NCBI RefSeq assembly: GCF_000002235.5
Contig: NW_022145604.1
Span: 32,812,908-32,876,907 of the forward strand
Length of the DNA: 64,000 bases
Source of the DNA: Strongylocentrotus purpuratus
Taxonomy: Eukaryota > Echinodermata > Echinoidea > Camarodonta > Strongylocentrotidae
Reading direction: 5' to 3'
Below, in pieces: positions 1-12,240 of this stretch. Both the position numbers and the translations under genes were made by a program. The notes under the pieces are model-generated. The model was given only the letters and a program-made list of their open reading frames with translations. It did no database searches and was not told the origin of the DNA. Numbering within the stretch: position 1 is the stretch's first letter; every line of letters begins with the position of its first letter.

Positions 1-201
1 ATTAGAGATAACAAATATTATATGACAATTTTACAATCTGCATTGATATTAAAATACAAAGAAAAGTGGAAGGCATAAATACGATACTCAGTATATCATG
101 TATCATAGTTGCGTAGCCCACTAAGACTGTGGTATTTTATTCAACTCAATCCTACCATAATTTACGAAATGAGTCATCTTGATTTGTTCGCGTTTTTTCA
201 G

Positions 202-1862
202 TATCCACCACTGGGTCCACTTGGTTTGCCAGAGTTTGTAACATCCGAAGAAAGGGATCCTTACAACATCAAGTTTAAAACAGAGAACGTCGATATAGGT
301 AAGTCAATGCTTTCTTCAATTGATCCTGCATGATAGTAAAGCTGAAATACTTAGGAGCTTCGAATTCATGCTCTCATTTATGCTTTCATATCGTATATAT
401 ATTTCTATCAATCAATTTGATAACTATATCTATTCCACAAACACCAGTTGTAATCATTTTTCTATCTGATTATATTTTTACAGTGTACGGTCTTCCTCCT
501 CAACTTTCTGATCGGTTTAATGGTGATCAGATGGGTCGAGACGTTTTAAAACAACCTCCAAAGTATGAACAACATTTACTTCATCCAACGGGCAAGTGGC
601 CATCACCATCAGGGGAGTTCTCGGTAAGCCTCTATATTGCTTCGCTTTGATTTTCTTACACAAATAAGGCTTGGTAGCTATTATTGTTTGAACTGTTTAC
701 ATATGTTTACTTGATCCTTCTGTAATTGTTAAATACCAAACACATTGATAGAATTAGATTAGATTGGATAGAAAAAACATAGACATTGAATAGACATGAC
801 TTGATCTTTATCAGTGTATTGATAAATATCATAAAGAGAATAAAATGTCAAATTGCTATACTAACCGTATCAGCAAAAATATCCCCTGGACAATAACCAC
901 CGGCAAATTACCCCCCGGAAAAATACCCACCCCCCCCCCCCCCCCCAACGACACTAAACCCTTTGGAAAATTACCCACAAGGACAACCACCCCCCCTTCC
1001 CCATCCCCCAAGGAGAATTACCCCCCCCCCCCCGGAAAATTACTCTCGTGGACAACAACCCCCGTGGTCAGTTCCCCCCTCCCACCTCTGCTCATTAAGG
1101 TGAAGTCTACCCTGATAATAAGTTCGGGGGGAATCGTCCTAGGGGGTAACTATCCCGCTAGTAATTGGCCGGGGTGATTGTACATAAGTAATTGTTCTAG
1201 AACCTGAACATCGTTTGAGCATTAAGTATGATGGATATGATACCAATTTAAGCTGTGAATCTTAGCAGTACTTTATCAACTGAAAATCTTCATCATGATT
1301 TTCCTTTATAATAGAACTTCAAACTACACGTTCACTTCATTCATGCCTCAACTAATATCATTCATACACTGGATCTTCTTCACCACTTTCTACCTTTCTA
1401 CTTCTCTTTCACTACTTCTTCTTTTTCTTCTTTCTCTTCTTGGATTTCTTCTGTTGTTATGCGATCAATTAGATCAAGCGCTTTAAATCACATCGAAACT
1501 ATGGTAACATATTGTCTCCTTTATGTTTGTCTTTGAATCCATAGCGCTATCGAGCACGGAATCGATCACCAACTACTGTTCTCATGGACAATGTAGAGGA
1601 GACTCTCACGAAGAAATGGGCTTTGGAAAAACAGGAGCGTCTTCGAAGAAACAAGGAGCGAGAAGAAGCAGAGAAGAAACTTATCTTCGAACAGAAAGTG
1701 GCTAGGGAAGTTGCCCATGTCACTAAGAAGACTAAAGATCTTGAGACACGGGACGATGAGTTTGGTGCTTGGCATGATCATCTTCATATGAAGAATAGTC
1801 GTGGATATGATCATGGAAGTTCATATAGTACGATATCGAGTGATATGACAAGTGATTTATGA
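202..1862 (+). CDS. Unrecognised coiled-coil protein, last three coding exons (5' end outside window)
   Basis: Three exons join in phase: 202-298 (acceptor ttttttcag, donor gtaagt), 484-623 (donor gtaagc) and 1545-1862, ending at TGA 1860-1862. Together they give 184 residues. The first exon starts in phase 0 behind a good acceptor, so the gene continues to the left. The protein has a Pro/Gly-rich segment (PPLGPLGLPEF), a middle segment with YGLPPQLSDRF and HPTGKWPSPSGEFS, and then a strongly charged helix (KKWALEKQERLRRNKEREE), probably a coiled coil. A Ser-rich tail ends SSDMTSDL. No domain was recognised. The exon structure and low-stop frames support a real gene; the function is unknown. 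A possible poly(A) signal AATAAA lies at 2766-2771. Confidence 0.72.
845..1180. repeat. C-rich degenerate repeat in the intron of the first gene
   Basis: Within the intron 624-1544, runs of 7 to 19 C alternate with degenerate ggaaaattaccc units about 30-60 bp apart. An open frame here is a by-product of the composition. At 1095-1125 a fragment follows TTAA and resembles the terminus (gtgaagtctaccctgata) of the TTAA-flanked element seen at 14707. Probably the remains of one or more miniature transposons. Confidence 0.55.
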
Positions 1863-2986
1863 TCACGATAATTCATTTGAAGGATATGATATACAGATGA
1901 AGCAGTTTAAAAGACATCTTGTTATATAAGCAGTATCTGGGAGCACGCTACAAGAGTCATATCTCGCACTACGGGGCAACGTGTCTGACACAGCCGGTTG
2001 TAGCAACTACTCCGAAAGATCAAGAACAATTAATCTTGATCTAAGGAGACACGAACGAACGAACGAACAAGGAGTATCTGAACCAAATCAAATCGCTAAT
2101 CACTGGATTTACGAATGACTCTGAAAACCGTACCAAGGCATCAATGAGAACCATATATTCTTTCAAATACTATAAATCTCTTACATTTGTTTTTAAAATT
2201 TGGGTTTCGTTATTTTCAACGCTCAGTGGAAGGAAGTTACTGACTTTATCATTTAGCAGATAATCTATTTTCATTTCGCCTATCATGTGCAGTATAATAG
2301 AAGCTAATAATACGAATGTGAAGGTAAAAGGTAACACTACAGAGTTGATGCATGAAACTTTTTTGTTACGATAAGAGTTTTTTTTTCGATTCAATAGACC
2401 TCTCGAACGGGTCATGAAATACGAATACTTGGATTCAGATTCAGAGTGAAGATTGAATTCAAAAGGGACATTATCTTTTTCGTCTTTCTAGCATACTTTT
2501 GTTTCCCTTAAGCATCATGCGTATATTCGGATAGTCCATTATAATCACTGTAAATTTTGAAGAAAGGTATCTAGTTGCTACCCAAAATATCAGATTCACA
2601 CCACTCTTACAAAAAACACTTTAGATGATATCATTTTTTCCAGAAAAAAAAATAGATGATTTATTAATTAAATCACACCGAACTGATTTTTTTTTCTTCG
2701 TGAAACATGATATCGATAACCAACAACTATCTGCAAAAAGAGTTCGAGGAATTCTGCTGAGTACAAATAAAACTTTTTAAACGGGTGTCGCTTAAAACTA
2801 GTGTATCAAAAATGTTGAATATTTTGAGATTTATCTCCCTCAAAAGATCCCAAGTCTAAAAGTATAACATGGCTACGTTCCTACAAAACTTCAAAAGATC
2901 CAAAGTCAAAACGAAGACAGAAACGAAAAGTCTTAATAAGTTTGGCACCCAAGATATGATTAAAGTGTAATCTAATATTGATAAAT
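1863..2986. other. Presumed 3' UTR and intergenic DNA, no gene seen
   Basis: AT-rich sequence after the stop of the first gene. The only sign of transcript end is AATAAA at 2766-2771 on the plus strand. No convincing ORF on either strand. Confidence 0.5.
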
Positions 2987-3232
2987 CAAAAAAGGAAATT
3001 TAAACTTCTAACTGAATTGAAAGAAGTCTCATAAATGAAATGGAGAAGAAAAAAAAATCATTTGAGACCAGTTCAATGATATTGTTTGATTAATTGTTGA
3101 TAATTTGTTTACATACTTGACCCTAATCATAGTTTATAAGTCCAAGCCAATTAAGCACTTCAATCAATCTCAAGTTAATGATTTGATTTGATTAGAGGAT
3201 TTATGAATTAAATGTAGATCACCTTAATTTAT
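2987..3232. repeat. 246-bp direct repeat, left copy, flanking the LINE
   Basis: Positions 2987-3232 match 3946-4191 with no differences that I can find (constant offset of 959). The match stops abruptly on both sides: t versus a before it, c versus a after it. The LINE fragment fills exactly the space between the copies, so the pair is best read as a very long target-site duplication. Confidence 0.85.
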
Positions 3233-3945
3233 CTAGGGCGGTAGACTTCTGGAACAAAACCTTACAAACAAATGTTACTATAAAGTGGGACTCTTTATGG
3301 TTATTTAAATTGAAATATGCTCGTGATAATTATTTGATACAATTCAACTTTAAATTTATGTATAATATTTTACCAACACCTGTTAATTTATTCAAATGGA
3401 AAATCAAAGAAAACAATTTGTGTTACTACTGTAATAAACCTGGTACTATTATACATGTATTTTTTGAATGCGAAAATATTTATCGATTTTGGAACGTTAT
3501 CGAAATATTATTATGTAACTCCTTCTGTAAAGATTTTAAATTCTCACCCATTTGTGTTGTATATGGTTTTCATGACGCAAAAGAAAATGTTATAGATATT
3601 GACCTAATACTTCATTATGCTTTATTTGCAATCTATAAAGCGAGTGTTGGAAGTCAATCTAATAAAAATGTAGTGACGAGAATAATAAGCAAATATTTTT
3701 TGTTTATGTTAGAATACAAAATAGAAGTTGAGGAAAACAGAACTAAAACAACGAATCTGAATATTATTAAGTGGAAGGAAACTATAACTAATTTAAAATC
3801 TGCTATTAAGTAAATAGAAATATAATTTGATTTGACCTCATTTAGACATGTGATTCAGTGATTTGTTATGAATATTTATGTACTATGATGTTATCCATGA
3901 TTTTACCTGAATAAAGATTTATTTCAAAAAACAAAAAAACAAAAA
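3233..3945 (+). mobile_element. 5'-truncated non-LTR retrotransposon (LINE) 3' end
   Basis: An open frame runs from 3235 to TAA 3811-3813 and encodes the C-terminal end of a LINE polymerase protein. It includes a C-x2-C-x7-H-x4-C knuckle (CYYC ... H ... C) followed by YRFW, as in the zf-RVT region downstream of the reverse transcriptase. The reverse transcriptase and endonuclease are absent, as is usual for 5' truncation. The 3' UTR holds AATAAA near 3911 and ends in an A-rich (CAAAAA) tail. The frame is uninterrupted and the flanking duplication is perfect, so the insertion looks young. The clade cannot be settled from this fragment. Confidence 0.85.
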
Positions 3946-4191
3946 CAAAAAAGGAAATTTAAACTTCTAACTGAATTGAAAGAAGTCTCATAAATGAAAT
4001 GGAGAAGAAAAAAAAATCATTTGAGACCAGTTCAATGATATTGTTTGATTAATTGTTGATAATTTGTTTACATACTTGACCCTAATCATAGTTTATAAGT
4101 CCAAGCCAATTAAGCACTTCAATCAATCTCAAGTTAATGATTTGATTTGATTAGAGGATTTATGAATTAAATGTAGATCACCTTAATTTAT
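3946..4191. repeat. 246-bp direct repeat, right copy, flanking the LINE
   Basis: Second copy of the 2987-3232 sequence, beginning directly after the A-rich LINE tail. Because the tail and the repeat both contain A runs, the tail/duplication border is uncertain by a few bases. Confidence 0.85.
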
Positions 4192-5196
4192 ATTCACACC
4201 CTTGTGCAATTTTGGATGTGATGTGCAGGAATGTGGTTTGTGCCATTAATAAAGGCAGTTTGTAAATATATGTACGTATATATGTATAAAGTATGAAAAG
4301 CTGAAATAAATTATGGAGTACGAATACTCAATGAAATGAATAATCTTTTCTGTCGCTTTTTTCTTCTTGTTTTATCCCACTTTTGCGATAACTACGAAAA
4401 ATAAAAGAAATATCTATATCAATCATGTGTAAGCTCCATAACCAGTCAAGTTTCCTCCCAATCCCCTGTTTTAATTGGATAGAATAATGGGGGATCTAAG
4501 AAGGCAAAGTGACAACTGTTACGGTGTAAATAATAATTTAAGAGGTCTTTGATTGTTCACCCTATACCCCCTCCCCAACTCACTAATGAAAAAAAAGAAA
4601 CAAGAATGAAAACGATTTTGTCTATGGGGGCCGAGCAAATTTCTAACTTTCTGTGTTTGTTAATTGTTTTAATCTGAACAAAACTTCTGCGACGCCCAGC
4701 CCCCCCCCCCCCCCCCCCCCCGGCCGCTAAGTCCCTTTCATATTGTCTTTGAACTTTCCTGCCAGAGATCGCTTAGCAAACACTGAGATGTCATATTGTT
4801 GTCAGGCAAGACGAAAACCCTCCTTTTTCTGTCTTTCTTTCCTGAACATAGCGTTAAATTCATCAAGAATAATTGCTTTGTAGTCTCAATGCATTACATT
4901 TTGTTCAAATAATCTATGCAAGCTAAAGTAGTTATTAGAAGAACAAACGTAAATGAGAAATAATAAAACCGATCCTAAATATTGATTCACTACTTAATCG
5001 TTTACAAGATTGCTTGAGCATATACGTGACAGCAATGAAATGAAACAATGAGAAAGAGATAAACCAAAACAGTTAACATACAGGGAAATATCGACGTTTT
5101 TAATATCGAGAGAATGATCATGATAACTTGCGTCGATCTCTGAAGCTTTTATCCTTACATAATCAACCAATTTCAGATGAGAAGGTACCACGGTAA
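4192..5196. other. Intergenic DNA between the first gene and the aldo-keto reductase 3' end
   Basis: No gene seen. It holds a poly-C tract near 4700-4720 and probably the 3' UTR of the minus-strand aldo-keto reductase gene. No clear minus-strand AATAAA was found close to the stop. Confidence 0.45.
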
Positions 5197-8100
5197 CTAT
5201 TTATTTGTCTCATCAAGTGTCTTTACAGTTAGCTTTTCACGGTATTTCTTGACTTCTTTTCCTTCCCATCCTGGACTCTCTAAGGATGTGAAATACCTAG
5301 TAGAAGATAAGCAAATGGAGAAGATAAAATAAGGTGAATCACTGATTTAATCGTTTATACAAAGGTCTCAGTTTTATGGCACGAGCTCTTGTTTGATTTC
5401 CTACATTAACCTACACGGGGGTCGGGGATCATTAACTTCAGACAAATACAATATGGTGACGTCATTGGTGCTATGCTGTCATGTCATCCATACTTGTTCA
5501 TATTTCTATGTTTTTATTATCAGGATCAAGAAGGAAACAGTAACATACTGATTTTGTGTTCCGTTATAAATACATATCCATATATCTAAATATAGTTTAT
5601 TATGCGTAGTGATACTCTAATGATCAGGTAGTTATAGGCCGTGTAGCTTGACAAATACTGGTTAACGCCAGCTACGTCTTCTTTTGGACAACTGCACATA
5701 AACGAATGGACTTGATTAAAGGTAGTCAGCGACTTTATCTCTACATGGTCAGCGTTCGCGAAACAGACCGAAGTTCTCCTCATGCTTCGGTTTCGTGTGT
5801 GTTGCACGCACGTGATTGCTGCGGTCGCGTCGTCCGTAGTCGTCGATTGGCCCCGAGTCAGCCCACGGGAAAGACACATAGTCTCGTCAGTGTACACTCC
5901 CTTTAACCCATAAAACTTAACTGCACACAATGTATGTGAATGTACGATTAATGGTGGGTATGATATCAAAGTGCACTAGCTATGAATAGGAATCTGAGAG
6001 TAAACAAGTAACACTATTCAAAGAAAAAAAATGTTTACTCTGCTATTGTTATAAACTCCCGTGAGCGCTAATCGTAATAAAACAACAATGTACTTGCCTT
6101 TTTATCAGATCTGTTATAAATTGCTCTTGTTCATCAGATGGTCCATCATGTACAGCTTTTAAATTCTTGTCGACTTGCTCTTTACTGAAGAAAAAATTAA
6201 AGTTGATGTAAAAGTTAAGAAAAAAATATATTGGACACATTTCCAGGAATAATGTGATTCGGGTATCAATTTTCATCAAGGTTCGTATAAAAAATAAATA
6301 TTAATCAAAACTTATTATTAAGAAAACTTCATAAAGGACATGAGTATAATGATTGTAAGATCATAAATCTTGTTTGTTGCAACTTCGTCACAACAATAAG
6401 GCCAAATCCTGCCCCAAACCATCATGAAGTATAACTTCACCCATCCAATTGAAAGGCGTGTATTGGAATAAAAATAATTTTCAAGGGGATGTCGGTTAGG
6501 TTGTAGGCGTACTTTATGACGGTTTCGTGAAACAATGTCCTGGTTACTAATCCTATCAATATATTTAAAGTCTCCCTTGACCTTCAACTAAAAGAAATTT
6601 CCAGAGGCTAACCCAACACAGCAACAGATATTGAGGATTCCATTAGGAGAGATGTTTTTATTCATAGCAGGTGGATACAATGGCTAGTAGTCAGAGACTA
6701 GGGACAGAAACACGCGTAGCCTAAATGAAATTAGCAGTAAAAATCACAGGCTGCCGTGTAAATGAAAAATTACGCAAACCGGACACAAGACTGAACATGA
6801 CCGTGAAAGGCTAATACCCGTCGCACCAACGATACCGACAACAGACCCAACACAAAATGTCGTTAACTCGAATGGCAAAAAATCGGTCAGTTTTTAAAAG
6901 CTTTTGTCAGGTTTCAGTCGCCTTTCAGTCAGTTCGGCGGTGAACGACACGAGTACAAATTTATATTTTACTGACACAACTTTTAAAGGCATATTCAATT
7001 TGTTTTCACCAATGAAACATCATCTGAAATGCACTTACTCTGTTAATAAAATCATTGTAAAGCACATTCAACATTATGGAAATTGTGTTATTTTCATTAT
7101 TATAAAAATGCTCTAGAATAAGAGGATTGAAACCTGTACCTTTCCATTCCAATGAGTGTTAGTGGAACAGCATTGACGTACGAGATACTATATTTCAAAG
7201 CCAGCTCTGATAAATCATGACCATGTTGTTTGCAGTGTGCGACGGCTAGATGACAAGCTTTCTTGATTTCATAATGTGCAGGATGCCATGACGGAGGCCC
7301 TCTATCGGTGAGTAGAGCCATTGACAGGGGGGATGCAGATATTAAACCAATGTTTCGTTCCTGTTCGATAGAAAATGCTTTATAGATATATAATTTTATT
7401 CATATGGCTTCATTGGAAAGTGTAAAACGTATTTTTATAAGTAAATATTTGACAGCAGAGCAAAATAATGCATTCAATGTAGGAAGTTGGTCTAAATATT
7501 AGTAACCTAAAAATATAAACATTACCGAAATGCATGGCATTTAATTTAGTCAGTTATACTTAAACAAAGCTATACACATTTTTAACTCTCGGGCAATACG
7601 AGATAGTTTTCAATGAGGCTTTCCATGATATATGTGACTGTATTATGAGACGGCACAAAATACAGCATGGAGAACGAGAAGAATTGGTCTAGGTCAAAAT
7701 AAATGACAAAATGGTTGCTTATTGTAAACTCACTTGGAAGAATGTTACGTGTTGAAGAAGTGAAGAGTCATTGAGACTTAGATGACAGTAGCTTAACACT
7801 GTATCTATCTTCACTTTACTCCGCTCTACAATGCTCCTGTTAAATGAGAAATGACAGAAAATAGTTTAAATTTAACGAGGATAGCTTAAAGGCCCACCGC
7901 ACTACTTGTAGCTACTTGCGCCCTCTATATAACAAACAATGCCTAATCGGTGACCATTGGTCCCCCATGATCCTCTTTTTCTTATGTTAACTGATAGCTG
8001 AGTTGATGAGATAACCACCTGTCCAGTAACCTTGCAGGGCGGTCTAATCCCTCCTGTAAACTATGGCAGATAAGCTTTAACACCATGTATATCATCATTT

Positions 8101-10366
8101 TACTCCCCAATACGATACTCAAGCTTGCACAACTAATATTATTAAAAAAAATTAATAACAAAAATAGCAAGAGAATTATATTTCATATCACACAAATAAG
8201 TCAAACCTATTATGATCGGACAAGAAAGAAGTACAGGTATTATATAATAACTATAAACATTTTACATTAATATGTTCCTCTAAAAAGGTAAATAGGACAA
8301 AGTTTGAAAGAAAAATGCTTTTTTAAAGCAAATATTCTTCATTATTTTGTCAGAAGTTGATGAAAGTATACACGTTCGTTATTATTCTTGAAAGGTAGAG
8401 ATCTCGTATCAAAACTAATATCTTTTTTTGTCTGTTACACCCCTGTCTAGTTTAGTTCAGTTTGTGACATACCTTAAGACTTGGATTGGATATCCTGTTA
8501 GACCAATAAACCTAGCCTTTCCTTCTTCTCTGATCTTCTCTAATGCAGGAAGAGTCTCATCTATTATCAAATCTAAGCTAGAAGCGAATTCTACATCATG
8601 AACCTGATAAGTAAAGGTGACAAGTAGATATGGCTGTTAGATTTCTTTCAATGATCCAAATAATTATGATACCGTCATAGATTTCAAATTCAATCTGTCA
8701 GAATGCATTTTCAAATAATAATTTCATAATGATTTATGTCCATAGCTCTGATCAACAGTACAATATTACTTTGATAAATCATTAATATCGTCTAGATCTT
8801 TACGCTCTCAAAACTCCGAGTTACTAGTTCTAAGCTGAATTAGTATTCACCTTAGTGAGGGTCAAAGCCTTTCTTTGCTTATGCAGGGTCTTTGCGATGA
8901 AATGCTCTTTCTTGATAGATTCGAAATACCAGATAATTAAAGTGCTCCAAAAATGCTCTGGAAAAAGATGCATCTGTTTGATTCGGCATATAGTTTATTG
9001 TTCTCTTTCAGTCGTGTATGTTCTATCTTATCCCTGTCGTTCTATAACTTTGGGTAATTTCGGTATCTTTATGTGATTTCATTTTTCTTTTTGCACAAGT
9101 GCACTTCGTGCATTTGATTTCAACTTGATTTTGCACCTTACAGATCTCATATATAGTTTAAATTGAGGAATGACGTTTCTTTCATGTAGATAAAGTAAAT
9201 TTCTTTCTTTGCAGTCATATATATGTGAATTTATAAGGTAATTAACCTTCTAAACTCGGGGGGGGGGTGGTCAATCGTTTCAAAATTATATTTAATTTAA
9301 CCCCGAACATCAAATTCATTTACACTCATTTACCTGAATTAGATCAACATAATCAAGACCTAGACGTTTGAGACTTTCATCAATACTCCTTGTCACTCGG
9401 TCAGCAGAGAAATCGAACATTCCTTTCACATCTAGTTCATATCTTCCTACTTTAGTTGCTATGTAGTATGCTTCTCGAGGAACATCCTTCAGAGCCTGAA
9501 ATAGAATAAAGCAAATCACCTTGTTCAACCAACTTTGAAAACAAACAAGGAAATACAGATATTCCAAACAAGAAATATAGATATTCAGCTGTTAATTGTT
9601 GAATTTCTCCTTTGATAAGAGAGGATAATGTAAATAAAGCTTTTTACCTTTCCTAAGACAGCTTCTGATTTGCCTTGACCATAAAAAGGTGCAGTATCGA
9701 TGTAGTTAACTCCACCACGAAGAGCATGTTGAAGAGCTGCTACGCCCTGTTCTTCTGGTAGATCAGCGTCATAGACACGCCCAAGGGGTGCCGCACCTAT
9801 CATTAATTAAAGGTAAATAAAATAATTTCATGTCTGTAAGTATTATTTTCAAAATCATATGAATCATTTAAAGAACTCATTTTAATTACATTGGGTTCTG
9901 TTAAAGACCAAAATTTTATTTACGAAACTCACACATTATATTCAAGACTACCAAAGATTTTAAAGAAAATGGACGTGAAATATAGGCCTATGATTGCCAG
10001 CAGCCTTTCGATTGTTTGTTTTTATTGCTACAAACGGCGTATAATTATGCTGGATCATGAATAAATAAGAATTAATTTAATCAGTGTCTTCTCAAATAAG
10101 GCTATGGCAAAAACTCATTTCACAGCATTTCAATTTTAATTTCAATTTTTACTCCACAAACCCATAAGATAAAAGCAGACGCCTTCTAATAAACATCGAT
10201 GTATACGCTTCATGTGCTATTTATTTAGTTTAACCGTTTTCTTCTGTTTGTTTATCTTACCGAATCCAATAATGGAGACCTTCATACCAGTGTTACCAAG
10301 ATCGTGGTAACGCATCTTCTTTATTCTATCGTTGTCATGGAAATCATTGACGTAAGTTGCTGACAT
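5197..10366 (-). CDS. Aldo-keto reductase, L-galactose/D-arabinose dehydrogenase-like, eight exons
   Basis: Exons in transcript order: 10366-10261 (ATG 10366-10364), 9796-9648, 9495-9334, 8603-8473, 7836-7734, 7360-7140, 6184-6098 and 5296-5197 (TAG). They total 1059 nt and encode 352 residues, with every junction in phase. The product is an NADPH-dependent TIM-barrel aldo-keto reductase. The tetrad is visible: Asp69 and Tyr74 in YIDTAPFYGQG, Lys100 in ATKVGRYE, His141 in QVHDVEF. The segment RFIGLTGYPIQVL and a C-terminal WEGKEVKKYREKL fit the L-galactose dehydrogenase-like branch. The substrate cannot be told. The exon 7 donor is probably GC (AAAAG|GCAAGT), since only this keeps the last exon in the family frame. 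The exon 1 acceptor at 10412 implies an untranslated exon further upstream. Probably cytosolic; no signal peptide is seen. Confidence 0.93.
5297..6097 (-). other. Last intron of the aldo-keto reductase, with a GC-rich island
   Basis: A GC- and CpG-rich stretch at about 5740-5890 stands out from the AT-rich surroundings and includes the palindrome gcacgtg near 5808. Open frames on both strands here do not resemble any known protein. Could be a regulatory element or a repeat fragment; unresolved. Confidence 0.35.
6185..7139 (-). other. Intron 6 of the aldo-keto reductase, nothing recognised
   Basis: About 950 bp between exons 6 and 7. The part from 6600 to 6950 is somewhat GC-richer and could be an old repeat, but no termini or second copy were found in the window. 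Confidence 0.4.
7886..8080 (-). mobile_element. TTAA-bounded miniature element, family D, copy 1
   Basis: The segment lies between TTAA at 7886-7889 and TTAA at 8077-8080 and begins AGGCCCACCGCACTAC. It is a diverged inverted-orientation relative of 44340-44543: shared blocks include gtagctactt, accgatta.., aagaaaaagaggatcatggg (as reverse complement) and ctaatccctcctg. No coding capacity. It lies inside intron 4 of the aldo-keto reductase. TTAA sites and an RRG-type terminus suggest Kolobok-like mobilisation; this is inference. Confidence 0.6.
8604..9333 (-). other. Intron 3 of the aldo-keto reductase, nothing recognised
   Basis: About 730 bp of AT-rich sequence with a G tract near 9260. 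The open frame at 8855-9076 on the plus strand has no recognisable features. Confidence 0.4.
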
Positions 10367-10561
10367 AGTCGTCGTTCTGCTTGTAAAGAATATTCTAAAT
10401 AACGGATTAGCCTGTAATAGATAATAAATGAAGAAAAGGAGAAAGTTGTTGGATAACGGGAAAAGGAAATACATTATAGTGAAGGGGGTTATCAGATTTA
10501 TCAAACCTCATTACAGACGACTTCCTGTATAAATACCATCTGGAAGTAAATATTGACCATT

Positions 10562-10640
10562 AACTAAGCGCCTTGAGCATTTGACTGTCAAGTGGATTTG
10601 GCGCCTTATAAATCATATGTATTATTATTATTATATTATT
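10562..10640 (+). mobile_element. LINE 3' tail with terminal stem and ATT repeat
   Basis: The sequence gcgccttgagca ... tggatttggcgcc is followed by tataaat and an ATT repeat. It matches in layout the 3' end of the LINE fragment at 51758-52070, which has cgcgccttgagcac, gtggatttggcgcg and an ATT run. The two gcgcc blocks can pair as a stem. Either a very short LINE copy or a SINE sharing the LINE tail. Confidence 0.65.
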
Positions 10641-10911
10641 GGGAATTCTAATTAAAGTCTGAAGCATGTAGGTTATTCCTAGGAAAGAGTATTAACATAT
10701 TATGTAGACCAAATAAAAATGTTGTAAACGTCAAAAGACGCTTTCTGCGTGGATGCTCTCGACTGTGGACGATTATCCGACGGTAGTATTGATATCCCAG
10801 AGTAAAGTCAAATGGAGAGGAGGTTGTATCGTCATTCAGCGCCTAAAATCAAGTACCTTTTACTTTGTAGGCTAATGCCCAAATTAAAAGTGAACATCAT
10901 GTTAAATCATG

Positions 10912-11285
10912 TTAAAGGTAAAGACCAGTTATGGTCATGTGATTGCATTGTGAAAGAAACGTTGTGGAATCGATCAGAAAAGGTTGATCATCTAGCATCT
11001 AGCATCTGCAAGGTTCTGGAATCATCAAAATGATAAGAAATTTGGCCCATTCTTCGTAAAGTTACAAGCACTATACACAGAAAGATGTATATGGGACTAC
11101 CCTATATCTCTCACAGACCATGAGAGAAACAAATTTACCAAATATATGAATTAGTAGGCGGTTTCCCGGCAAAGTTTTTATCATCATGTATTAGTCAAAA
11201 CATATTCTTTCACATGATTGGTAATGAGAGCTTCCATTTCATTTTTTGAAATTGGGGCGTTTCCAATACTGGTCTTTACCTTTAA
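10912..11285. mobile_element. TTAA-bounded miniature element, family B, copy 1
   Basis: TTAA at 10912-10915 and 11282-11285 bound a 366-bp body with inverted ends: AGGTAAAGACCAGTTATGG on the left, and on the right the complement of ccaatactggtctttacct. A second, about 85 percent similar copy lies at 35594-35990, in the same orientation. No transposase is encoded. The open frames at 10812 and 11184 are incidental. Confidence 0.8.
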
Positions 11286-11589
11286 ACGGTTCATAAACCA
11301 AATATGACTAAAACAAAGCATAAGATAGAGGAAAACTTTTAACCGGGGTGCTGCGAAAGAAATGCAGTTATTAAAAATATGATTTGCAATGACGTCAATT
11401 ACTGGGGAAAAAAGTATTAGAAACCGCATTCGTTTTTACCAATGTGCGTAGACTCTGTTGATTTGTTGATGCTATATCCCCCCCCCCCCCCCCCATTTAA
11501 AGTTTCGATATTAGAGTAACCATCACCTTATTTCCGGCAACCAGGTGCCCGACAATATGTCAAAGTATATTTTGATGAGGAAGTAATTG

Positions 11590-11602
11590 TCATTGTCTCT
11601 TT

Positions 11603-11635
<33 letters not shown>

Positions 11636-12114
11636 AATTTCTCACTCCCTATCTCTCTCTCTCTTCTTTCTCTCTCTCTCTCCCTCTCTCTATATATTAT
11701 TACGTCCTTATCTCTCTCACTCCCTCTCTCTATATATTACGTCCTTATCTCTCTCACTCCCTCTCTATCTATATATATTACGTCCTTATCTCTCTCACTC
11801 CCTCTCTCTATATATATTACGTCCTTATCTCTCTCTCACTCCCTCTCTCTATATATTACGTCCTTATCTCTCTCTCTCTCTCTTCTTTCTCTCTCTCACT
11901 CCCTCTCTCTATATATTACGTCCTTATCTCTCTCTCACTCCCTCTCTCTACATATTACGTCCTTATCTCTCTCACTCCCTCTCTCTATATATTACGTCCT
12001 TATCTCTCTCACTCCCTCTCTCTATATATTACGTCCTTATCTCTCTCACTCCCTCTCTCTATATATATTACGTCCTTATCTCTCTCTCACTCCCTCTCTC
12101 TATATATTACGTCC

Positions 12115-12149
<35 letters not shown>

Positions 12150-12186
12150 TTCTCTCTCTCACTCCCTCTCTCTATATATTACGTCC

Positions 12187-12240
<54 letters not shown>

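Noticed and set aside
5586-5969. 127-residue minus-strand and 66-residue plus-strand frames
   Set aside because: Both lie in the last intron of the aldo-keto reductase in a GC-rich patch; no family likeness and each is the shadow of the other.
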